A stretch of DNA of 64,000 nucleotides. Source: Verrucomicrobiota bacterium. GTDB taxonomy: Bacteria; Verrucomicrobiota; Verrucomicrobiia; Opitutales; Opitutaceae. The notes below the pieces were generated by a model. The model saw only the letters and a program-made list of their open reading frames with translations, made no database searches and was not told the DNA's origin. The position numbers were made by a program, and so were the translations under genes. This document shows, piece after piece, positions 34,505-41,898 of the stretch. Every line of letters starts with the position of its first letter. The stretch's first letter is position 1. Location of the stretch: assembly GCA_016222805.1 (NCBI GenBank), contig JACRQG010000027.1:248001-312000 (forward strand), in the 5' to 3' direction.

Positions 34505-34580
34505 AAGTTACCTGAAATCAGCCCCACCCGATATCCCCATCTTCATGGGGATTTCAGGGAACCGGACTTCCCGCTAGGTT
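34505..34580. promoter_or_regulatory. Symmetric bidirectional promoter with central palindrome
   Basis: The palindrome CCCCATCTTCATGGGG (34535-34550) is flanked on both sides, at exactly 24 bp, by -10-like hexamers: TAGGTT on the plus strand (34575-34580) and TAACTT on the minus strand (34505-34510). An outer inverted repeat (CCTGAAAT 34511-34518, ATTTCAGG 34551-34558) is also present. It lies between two divergent Tat-exported DegT genes and would let one bound regulator dimer drive both. The same palindrome and spacing occur at 31007 and 39978. Confidence 0.65.
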
Positions 34581-34779
34581 CGCGCCGCGTCGGTGTCCGT
34601 CCAGCGCCGTCTTGTCTTTCCCTTATGCCCGCTTCCTTCGTCGATCCGGCGGCTCGCGCCACTCACCCGTGGCCGATGGGGGCCGACGGGAGCCGCATGG
34701 GCATCAAGAACGGCAGCGTCCCTCCCGCTGTCCGAGGATCGGGGGAGGCCACGCCCGCTAATTTTTCCAGGAAATCCCC

Positions 34780-36096
34780 ATGAAAGACCAACCGTCCGCC
34801 GTCTCCCGCCGCGATTTTCTCGCGACCACCTCCGCCGCCCTCCTTGTGAGCCAGGCCCCGGCTGCCGCCGCGGCCACGCCGAAACTTGCCCTGCAGGGCG
34901 GGGAAAAGGCGGTCAAGACCCCGGTCAAACGCGCCCGCCGCTGGGGCGACCTGGAGCGCGAACGGCTCAACGCGATGCTCGAGCAGGACTCGCTTCTCTA
35001 CTGGAAGGGGCCGCAGACGGCGCTCGCGTTGGAGCGATTCAGGAAGATCCATCCCTTCAAGTGGGCCCATACGTGCTCTTCCGGCACCGCCGCGCTCCAT
35101 ATCGCGGTGCTCGCCGCGGGAATCGGGCCGGGCGACGAGGTCATCACCTCGCCCATCACCGACATCGGCACCGTCATCGGCGTGATTTACCAGCATGGGG
35201 TGCCGGTGTTCGCCGATCTGGGTGCGAGCACCTACAACCTGGATCCGGCCGACGTGGAACGGCGCATCACCCCGCGCACGAAGGCGATCATCGCGGTGCA
35301 CCTGTGCGGCAATCCCTGCGACCTGCGCGCGCTCAAGGCGATCGCGGACAAACACCAGCTGATCCTGATCGAGGACTGCTGCCAGGCGTGGGGCGCGAAA
35401 TACCGGGGCCAGCCCATCGGCTCCGTCGGCCACATCGCCTGCTGGTCGCTGCAGGACACCAAGCACATCACCTGCGGCGATGGCGGCGTGGTGGCCTCGA
35501 GCGACGAACGCTTCGGGCCGTTGCTCCAGAAATGCGGCGACAAGGGGGCCGACCGCGGCAAGGGCGGCGGCTTCCAGATGTTCGCCACCAACTACCGCAT
35601 GAGCGAACCTCAGGCCGCCGTGCTGGCCGCCCAGTTGGAGCGGCTCGAGGGCTTCGCCGGCGCGCGCGCGCGACTCGGGCGCCTGCTCACCGAGAAGATC
35701 TCCGGCATTCCCGGTATCCTGCCGCACCAGGTGCATCCCGAGGACCGGTGCGTGTATTGGTTCTATTTCATGCGGTTCAAGGAGGCGGCGTTCCGCTGCA
35801 ACCGCGCGGACTTCGTCAAGGCGCTCGCGGCCGAGGGCGTCGTCTGTTCCGCCGGCTACATCGCCGTGCCGCTGCATCGCGAACCGGTTTTTCAAAAGCA
35901 CGGTTTCTTTGCCGGACGCTGGCCGGTAAAGGAGATGGGTCTCACGGCGATGGACTTCACCAAGCACCACACCCCCGAGGTCGAGGCCATCCTGCAAAAC
36001 GGGATCAGGTTCGTGATTCACGAGGGCATGACCGAGGCCTACATCGACGGGGTTGCCGAGGCGGTGCGCAAGGTGGCCGCGCATTACGCCGTGTGA
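34780..36096 (+). CDS. Second Tat-exported DegT/DnrJ/EryC1-family PLP protein
   Basis: A 438-residue protein with a twin-arginine signal (AVSRRDFLATTSAALLV). The PLP fold is complete: CSSGTAALHIAVL, GDEVITSPITDIGTV, VHLCGNPCDLRAL, LILIEDCCQAWGA and CWSLQDTKHITCGDGGVV with the conserved lysine. It is a distant paralogue of the divergent gene at 33048 (same Tat design, same domain). An AGGA element about 12 bases before the ATG supports this start. A leader of nearly 200 bases separates it from the predicted -10 at 34575. The propeller histidine kinase gene follows on the same strand after about 130 bp. Substrate unknown; an amino-keto sugar or cyclitol is the family expectation. Confidence 0.87.
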   Translation: MKDQPSAVSRRDFLATTSAALLVSQAPAAAAATPKLALQGGEKAVKTPVKRARRWGDLERERLNAMLEQDSLLYWKGPQTALALERFRKIHPFKWAHTCSSGTAALHIAVLAAGIGPGDEVITSPITDIGTVIGVIYQHGVPVFADLGASTYNLDPADVERRITPRTKAIIAVHLCGNPCDLRALKAIADKHQLILIEDCCQAWGAKYRGQPIGSVGHIACWSLQDTKHITCGDGGVVASSDERFGPLLQKCGDKGADRGKGGGFQMFATNYRMSEPQAAVLAAQLERLEGFAGARARLGRLLTEKISGIPGILPHQVHPEDRCVYWFYFMRFKEAAFRCNRADFVKALAAEGVVCSAGYIAVPLHREPVFQKHGFFAGRWPVKEMGLTAMDFTKHHTPEVEAILQNGIRFVIHEGMTEAYIDGVAEAVRKVAAHYAV

Positions 36097-36223
36097 TCCT
36101 GGCGGCGACGGAGGCTGCCGCTGCGGCCCGATCGGCGCCCAACGGACCCTCCCGCGCGGCGGTCCGCCGGGGGCGGTCGGATTGTCCCTTGTCGTGCCGG
36201 GCTTCCGCTTCAAATGTCCCGTT

Positions 36224-39200
36224 GTGCTGCCCTCGCCTTGCCTCCGGCTGAGTCTCCTCGCCCTGCGCTGGATCCTGGCGGGCGGCGTGTCGGGTGCGGC
36301 CCTGCGCGGGCAGGAGTCCGCCGCCGCGTGGGCGCCCCCGCCAACGTTTGTGGCGCGCACGTGGCGCCTGGCGGACGGCTTGCCCCACAACACCGTCATG
36401 GCGCTCATCCAGTCGCGCGACGGGTACCTTTGGATCGGGACGATCAATGGCCTCGTCCGTTTCGATGGCGTGCAGTTTCGCCGCTTCAGCCTGGCGGACG
36501 GCCTGCCCAGTCTTTCCGTACGGGTGTTGTTCGAGGACCGCGCGGGTGCGTTGTGGATCGGCACTGACAACGGACTGAGCCGCTACCACGCCGGCCGCTT
36601 CACGAGTTGGACCGTGCGCGAGGGTCTGGCCGGCGATTTCATCACGGCGCTGGCGGAGCGGGACGACGGGGTGATCTGGATCGCCACCCGGACCGGAGTC
36701 AACCGGTGGCGGCAGGGCCGGTTGGAACGGGATGCCACCGTTGGCGACCACACGGTGGGGGGGCTCGTGGTCGATGCAGGTGGCAGCGTGGTCGCGTCCG
36801 TCGGCGAACTCGGTCTGTTGCGGTGGAACGGCCGCGATTTCATCCGGGTGCCCGACCCTCCGGGAGCCGCGCCGGTCCACCCGGTCTCCTTGTTTCGGGA
36901 TCGCGGGGGCCGCATCTGGGCCGGCACCAACGCCGGACTGCGTTGCCTCGAATCAGGCACTTGGAAGGCCTTCGGTGCCGAATCCGGCCTGCCCGTGGTC
37001 GGGATCACCAGTATCACGGAAGGCGGCGACGGTCGCTTGTGGGTTGGAACCCGCGACGAAGGCCTGTTCTACCTCCGTGACGGCCGATTCCACCGCATTA
37101 CTCCGGAGGACGGGCTGGGCGACACGGCCATCCTCGCGACGCATGAAGATGGCGAAGGGAACCTCTGGGTGGGCACGCGCGCCGGCGGTTTGTGCCGCCT
37201 GCGTCCCCGACAGATGTTTGTCTGGCGGCACCTCGACGGCGGCGTGGAGGTGGCCCCGCGTTCCCTGGCCGAGGCGGCCGACGGCACCGTTTGGATCGCC
37301 GCGTACGGACGCGGGTTGTATCGCATCGAACCGGACACCGCCGGCCGCTTCGTTCGGCAAGCGCTGCCCGCGCTCCCCGCGGTCCTGTGGAGCGATCCGA
37401 TCGCGGCCGATCGCGAAGGAAACCTCTGGTTTGCGACGGGCGGCGTCTTGAAGCAGTGGCGGCGGGGGGCGCTGGTGGCGGAACACACGCTCCCGGCGGA
37501 ACTGCTGGGCGATCCCGTGCGTTGCCTGCGGGAGGATCGCGAGCGCGGGCTGTGGATCGGCACGTGGGGCGGCCGCCTGCTGCGACTGCGCGATGGCACT
37601 TTCGCCGTTTTCAGTGACGGCCTGCCCCGGGCCATGGCCTCCGCGCTCACCCAGACGCCCGACGGTGCGGTCTGGGTCGGCACCTATGGCGCCGGGCTCG
37701 GCCGGCTGCTGAACGGCGTTTGCACGACCTTCACGCAGAAGGACGGCCTCTCGAGCGATCTCGTGCGCGCGCTCCAGGTGGACTCGCGCGGCAACCTGTG
37801 GGTTGGCACGGAGGGTGGGGGATTGAACTGTTTGCGCGACGGAAACGTGCGGGTCCTCGGACCATCCCAGGGACTCGAGACCGACACGGTGGTGCAGATC
37901 CTGGAGGATCAGGCCGGTGACCTGTGGCTGGGCACCTATCAAGGAGTGCTGCGTGTCGCGCGGTCAGACCTCGAGGAACTACTCGCCGACCGCCGCTCCC
38001 GCTTGCATCCCCGCCGGTTCGACCACGCCGACGGATTGTTGTCGGCCCAGTGCAACACCGGGCCGTCCGGCGCCCTGCGCGCACGCGATGGCGGTTTGTT
38101 TTTCTGCACCTACCAGGGCCTGCTGCACATTCAGCCGCGCCTGGTGGCCGACACCCCGGCCCCGCCGGTCGTGCGGCAGGAGGATTTCATCGTGGCGGGA
38201 AAGGTGTGGGATCGTTCCGGCGTCGCGGCTCATGCCACGCAGATTACCCCGGGACAGCAGCGGTTCGAGTTTCGCTATACCGCGCTGCGGACCGTGGCGG
38301 CCGAGCGCGTGCGTTTCCGCTATCGGTTGTCCGGACTGGAAACCGAATGGAACGAGGCCGGATCCCGTCGCAGCGCCTACTATAGTTACCTGCCGCCCGG
38401 TCGCTATCGCTTCGAGGTGACGGCCCATGAGGGCGACGGAGTCTGGAATCCGGCCGCGGCCACGCTCGAGTTTGTCGTGCTCCCGCACTTCTGGGAGACC
38501 CTGTGGTTCCGGATCGCCAGTTGGCTGGGCGGCGTGCTGGTGGCGGTCGGCATCGTCGTGGCGCTGCTCCGGCAGCGGCATCGGCGGCAGGTGCGGGCGC
38601 TGGAGCACCAGCGGGCGGTCGAGCGCGAACGCGCGCGCATCGCGCGCGACCTGCACGACGAGCTCGGCAGCCGGCTGACCAAGGCCGGCATGGTCGCCGA
38701 GATGGCCGCCCGCGATCTCGCCGCCCAGCCCGGGGCCCGCCAGCGGGTGCTCGCCCTGCGCGCGACGCTCGACGAGGTCACGGCCACCATGGACGAACTC
38801 GTCTGGGCCGTGAACCCAAAGCACGACACCCTCGATGGGCTCGCCAACTACCTGATTCGCTTCACGCAGGAGTTCTTTCGCGACTCCCCCATTCGCTGTG
38901 AACTCAACATCCCGCCCGACCTCCCGGCGGCGCCCTTGGTCGCCTCGTTGCGGCACGACCTCTTTCTCGCCTACAAGGAGGCCGTGGCCAACGCCGCCAA
39001 GCACGCGCGCGCCACGGTGATCACGGTGCGCGCGGAGTTCGACGGCCACCGGCTCACCCTCGAGGTTTGCGATGACGGGGTCGGCTTTGATCCCGCCGCC
39101 CCGCGGAGTCGGGGCCGCGGCCTGGAGAACATGGGCGAACGCCTCCAGTCGGTCGGCGGCCAGGCGACGATTGTCTCGGCGCCGGGTTGCGGGACCAGCG

Positions 39201-39277
39201 TCCGCTTCGCCGTTCCGCTCGCCGGACTCCCCCACGTTCATGGGAATTCCCCTTCCGCTCCCAAAGTGCTTCCATGA
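36224..39277 (+). CDS. Propeller-type hybrid sensor histidine kinase (HPK7/NarL class)
   Basis: A protein of about 1017 residues. Two seven-bladed propellers of Reg_prop repeats (for example GYLWIGTINGLVRFDG, GALWIGTDNGLSRYH, GNLWVGTEGGGLNCLRDG) form a periplasmic sensor. A Y_Y_Y domain (FEFRYTALRTVAAERVRFRY) and one TM helix (LGGVLVAVGIVVALL) follow. The cytosolic part has the HisKA_3 box RARIARDLHDELGSRL with the phospho-histidine at about residue 811, and an HATPase (EAVANAAKHA, GVGFDPAAP, GRGLENMGERL). The start is uncertain: GTG 36224 gives a signal-like N-terminus, and GTG 36194 is also in frame. Its stop overlaps the response regulator ATG by four bases. It probably senses an oligosaccharide taken up by the neighbouring TonB systems. 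Confidence 0.9.
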   Translation: MLPSPCLRLSLLALRWILAGGVSGAALRGQESAAAWAPPPTFVARTWRLADGLPHNTVMALIQSRDGYLWIGTINGLVRFDGVQFRRFSLADGLPSLSVRVLFEDRAGALWIGTDNGLSRYHAGRFTSWTVREGLAGDFITALAERDDGVIWIATRTGVNRWRQGRLERDATVGDHTVGGLVVDAGGSVVASVGELGLLRWNGRDFIRVPDPPGAAPVHPVSLFRDRGGRIWAGTNAGLRCLESGTWKAFGAESGLPVVGITSITEGGDGRLWVGTRDEGLFYLRDGRFHRITPEDGLGDTAILATHEDGEGNLWVGTRAGGLCRLRPRQMFVWRHLDGGVEVAPRSLAEAADGTVWIAAYGRGLYRIEPDTAGRFVRQALPALPAVLWSDPIAADREGNLWFATGGVLKQWRRGALVAEHTLPAELLGDPVRCLREDRERGLWIGTWGGRLLRLRDGTFAVFSDGLPRAMASALTQTPDGAVWVGTYGAGLGRLLNGVCTTFTQKDGLSSDLVRALQVDSRGNLWVGTEGGGLNCLRDGNVRVLGPSQGLETDTVVQILEDQAGDLWLGTYQGVLRVARSDLEELLADRRSRLHPRRFDHADGLLSAQCNTGPSGALRARDGGLFFCTYQGLLHIQPRLVADTPAPPVVRQEDFIVAGKVWDRSGVAAHATQITPGQQRFEFRYTALRTVAAERVRFRYRLSGLETEWNEAGSRRSAYYSYLPPGRYRFEVTAHEGDGVWNPAAATLEFVVLPHFWETLWFRIASWLGGVLVAVGIVVALLRQRHRRQVRALEHQRAVERERARIARDLHDELGSRLTKAGMVAEMAARDLAAQPGARQRVLALRATLDEVTATMDELVWAVNPKHDTLDGLANYLIRFTQEFFRDSPIRCELNIPPDLPAAPLVASLRHDLFLAYKEAVANAAKHARATVITVRAEFDGHRLTLEVCDDGVGFDPAAPRSRGRGLENMGERLQSVGGQATIVSAPGCGTSVRFAVPLAGLPHVHGNSPSAPKVLP

Positions 39278-39966
39278 CCCCGAAGCCACTCTCCATGCGG
39301 ACCCCTGCCAACACCTCCGCTGCTCCGCGCCCCGATGCCGCCACCATCCGGGTCTCCATCGTGGAGGACGATGACTGGATCCGCGACAATCTCGCCGCCG
39401 GCCTGGACGACACCCCCGGCCTGCGCTGCCTCAGTCGTTTTCGCTCTGCCGAGGAGGCGCTCGCCGCCCTGCCCGCCGCACCACCCGAGGTCGTGCTGAT
39501 GGACATCGGCCTGCCGAAGATGACGGGCATCGAATGTGTGCGGCAGTTGAAGGCCGTCGCGCCCTCCATCCAGGTGCTCATGCTCACCGTCTATGGTGAC
39601 AGTGAGCGTGTCTTTTCCGCCCTGCTGGCCGGCGCGGATGGCTACCTGCTGAAGCGCGCGAGTCGCGAGGAACTGCTCGATGCCATCCGCCAGGTGCATC
39701 GGGGGGAATCGCCGATGGACGGGCACATCGCCCGCCAGGTCGTCCAGTTCTTCAATCGCCGGGGAGCCGCTCCCGCCGAGGTCGATCAACTCTCCCGTCG
39801 CGAGCGGGAGGTATTGGAACAGCTGGCGCGGGGCGCGGCGTACAAGCAAATCGCGGACACGCTTGGCATCAGCATCGAGACGCTTCGAGGTTACATCAAG
39901 GTGGTCTACCGGAAGCTGCACGTCCACTCCCGCGGGGAGGCCGTGGCCAAGTACGGTCCGCGCTGA
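39274..39966 (+). CDS. NarL/LuxR-type response regulator
   Basis: A 230-residue regulator. The receiver domain has the acidic pocket IVEDDDWIRD, the phosphoacceptor Asp77 in VVLMDIGLPKMTG, and the lysine in DGYLLKRAS. The C-terminal LuxR-type HTH reads SRREREVLEQLARGAAYKQI, DTLGISIETLRGYIKVVYRK. It is translationally coupled to the propeller kinase (ATGA overlap). Regulators of this class bind short inverted repeats as dimers. Palindromes of CCCCAT-N4-ATGGGG type with fixed -10 spacing lie at 31007, 34535 and 39978 and are its proposed targets; the last is 12 bp after its own stop. Confidence 0.94.
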   Translation: MTPKPLSMRTPANTSAAPRPDAATIRVSIVEDDDWIRDNLAAGLDDTPGLRCLSRFRSAEEALAALPAAPPEVVLMDIGLPKMTGIECVRQLKAVAPSIQVLMLTVYGDSERVFSALLAGADGYLLKRASREELLDAIRQVHRGESPMDGHIARQVVQFFNRRGAAPAEVDQLSRREREVLEQLARGAAYKQIADTLGISIETLRGYIKVVYRKLHVHSRGEAVAKYGPR

Positions 39967-39977
39967 GCGCCCGGCCC

Positions 39978-40022
39978 TCCCATGAATATGGGGCTACCGG
40001 GTGGCCGGCCACACGATATAGT
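39978..40022 (+). promoter_or_regulatory. Palindromic activator site plus -10, before the receptor operon
   Basis: TCCCATGAATATGGGG (39978-39993, one mismatch from the perfect palindrome) is followed after 23 bp by the -10-like hexamer TATAGT (40017-40022). The bases ATGGGGCTACCGGG are identical to those at the 31007 site. It lies immediately after the response regulator gene and upstream of the receptor remnant, the secreted propeller protein and the following TonB/oxidoreductase genes. Confidence 0.62.
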
Positions 40023-40149
40023 TGCCCGGCAGTAGACTCCGGTTGCGCCGCAGTTCCTTCCCGGCCGGGTGGCCGAGCCGGGTGTCCTGCGCTCGCGACC
40101 ATCCCGGCGCCGCGGAAACGGTGCCGAAAAGCTCCTGCCTCATCCTCCC

Positions 40150-40362
40150 ATGACGTTTCCCCGGTCCTCTCGCCCGCTCGGGCTTGTGCTTGGCGCGCTG
40201 GCGATTTTCTCCGGGGGACTTTCCGTCGTCCGCCTTCCCGTCACGGTGCCAGGCGGGCAGGTCGCGCGCGCCGATGTCGCGCTCACTTCCGACCTCTACC
40301 GACCCGAGCCCGTGACCGTGGCAGGCATCCGAAGAGGCTCGGCCGCGGCCATTCTTCCTTGA
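40150..40362 (+). pseudogene. Short remnant of a TonB receptor N-terminus
   Basis: A 70-residue frame with a signal-peptide-like start (RPLGLVLGALAIFSGG). It then runs directly into RLPVTVPGG, ADVALTSDLYRPEPVTVAGI and RRGSAAAI. This matches, position by position, the end of the CarboxypepD_reg domain and the TonB-box region of the receptor at 46582 (ARVPVTIEAERTTVADIALT, SEVYVLDPVAVKGIREGNAL). The middle of the domain is missing and a stop follows just where the plug would begin. It is four bases upstream of the secreted propeller gene. It could be decayed coding sequence kept as a leader, or a very short exported peptide. Confidence 0.62.
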
Positions 40363-40366
40363 AACC

Positions 40367-41713
40367 ATGAAACACCACACCCCCCAACTCGCCGGGCTGC
40401 TCTTCGCGACGGCGACCATTGCCCTGGCTGCTGGCGATCCCTTCCAGCCGCGGACCAAGCTCACCGCGCGCACCTACAATTCGGGGTTCGCCGATGCCCA
40501 CGACACGTACAACGGCATGGGCTGCGGCAGTGATGGGAAGATCTACTATGTGCTGAGCTCGGAAAAGTACGATGTGGGCGCGTTGATGTACGCGTTTGAT
40601 CCGGCGACGAAGAGCATCAAGCAGGTCGGCGATCTGACCGAGGCCTGCGGCGAGAAGGGCAAGAAGACCATCGTGCAGGGCAAGAGCCACGTGAACTTCG
40701 TGGAGATGGGCGGGAAGCTCTACTTCTCCACGCACATCGGGTTCTACAGCATGGTCGACGGGATGGAGAAGCCGGGCATCCCGCCCGCGGGCTGGAAGCC
40801 CTATCCCGGTGGGCACTTCCTCTCGTACGATCTCAAGACGGGCAAGTTCGAGGACTTCGGCATCGGCCCGGGCGGCGAGGGCATCCTGACGACGAGCATG
40901 GATACCCGGCGCGGCCGGCTGTACGGCATCAGCTGGCCCAAGGGCTACTTCTTCCGCTACGACCTGAAGAAGAAGGAGTGGAAAAACTACGGGCTCTTCG
41001 CCGCCCAGGGTGAGGACGGCAAGGGGGCCGACTATCGGACGCTCTGCCGGTCCATCGCGGTGAACCTCGACGATGGTTCCGCCTACTTCAGCAACGCCAA
41101 CGGCGACATCTTTCGCTGCGACTACGCCGAGGATCGCGTGGTGCCGGTGAAGGGCGAGGACCTGCGGAAGGACTACTTCGGACAATACGATCCCACGTCG
41201 CCGGGGCACATGGGGTACAACTGGCGGCAGACGTTCTACCGGCCCGCCGACAAGATGATCTACGGCGTGCACGGCAATTCGGGCTACCTCTTCCGCTACG
41301 AACCGGCCCGCAACCGCATCGAGGTGCTCGAACGCATCACCTCCGATGTGTCGAAGGCCAGCGGCATGTTTGATCAGTTCAGCTACGGCTACCTCGGCTT
41401 CGCGGCCAGCGCGGACGGCAAGACGATCTATTATCTGACGGGCGGTCCGATCTACCAGGATGGCCGGCGCGTGGCCGGCAAGACCAGCACGGCGATGGGG
41501 GAGGCCAAGGGGCTGGAGAACCTCCATCTGATCACCTGCGACCTCCCCACGATGAAGTACCGCGACCACGGGGCGATCTTCTACGAGAACGGCCAGCGGC
41601 CGCTGTACGTGAACTCCATCGCCATCGGTCTCGACGGCACGGTGTACTTCCTGGCCCGCATCACCGAAGGCGGCAAGACCCGCACCGATCTCGTCAGCGT
41701 CAAACCCCGCTAG
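40367..41713 (+). CDS. Secreted beta-propeller protein of unknown function
   Basis: A 448-residue protein with a signal peptide (QLAGLLFATATIALAAG). The repeats fit a propeller: GMGCGSDGKIYYVLSSEKYD, VGALMYAFDPATKSIKQVGD, HFLSYDLKTGKFEDFGIG, YFFRYDLKKKEWKNYG, YLFRYEPARNRIEVLERI and YLGFAASADGKTIYYLTGG. The pattern of a data value followed by D-x-x-T-x-K-x-x-x-G resembles virginiamycin-lyase-like or SMP-30-like propellers. No catalytic call is justified. It is the first intact gene after the palindromic promoter at 39978, and the TonB receptor gene follows 185 bp later, so a role in handling the ligand of that receptor is likely. Confidence 0.72.
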   Translation: MKHHTPQLAGLLFATATIALAAGDPFQPRTKLTARTYNSGFADAHDTYNGMGCGSDGKIYYVLSSEKYDVGALMYAFDPATKSIKQVGDLTEACGEKGKKTIVQGKSHVNFVEMGGKLYFSTHIGFYSMVDGMEKPGIPPAGWKPYPGGHFLSYDLKTGKFEDFGIGPGGEGILTTSMDTRRGRLYGISWPKGYFFRYDLKKKEWKNYGLFAAQGEDGKGADYRTLCRSIAVNLDDGSAYFSNANGDIFRCDYAEDRVVPVKGEDLRKDYFGQYDPTSPGHMGYNWRQTFYRPADKMIYGVHGNSGYLFRYEPARNRIEVLERITSDVSKASGMFDQFSYGYLGFAASADGKTIYYLTGGPIYQDGRRVAGKTSTAMGEAKGLENLHLITCDLPTMKYRDHGAIFYENGQRPLYVNSIAIGLDGTVYFLARITEGGKTRTDLVSVKPR

Positions 41714-41898
41714 CCTGCACCAGGGCGCCCGGCCTCGCATGAACGCTCCCTTCGCGCACTGGCGCGTGACCGCGCCCGACCGGAGCGCGCGCCAATGAGG
41801 TTCATTCGGAGCCGCGGCGGCGGGTGCCGGCCCAGAACGACAACTCTGCCCCCGCCGCCGCCCGGCGGGGCGCCTTCGCCATTGTACGCACCTTCACC

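Noticed and set aside
36053-36223. Longer N-terminus for the propeller kinase starting inside the DegT gene
   Set aside because: The added residues are basic, proline-rich and unlike a signal peptide, and they overlap the end of a well-supported gene; GTG 36224 or 36194 is preferred.
39230-39245. A fourth copy of the CCCCAT-N4-ATGGGG palindrome at the end of the kinase gene (CCCCACGTTCATGGGA)
   Set aside because: Two of twelve arm positions differ, it lies inside coding sequence, and no -10-like hexamer stands at 24 bp (TTCCAT). It may be chance or a weak operator.
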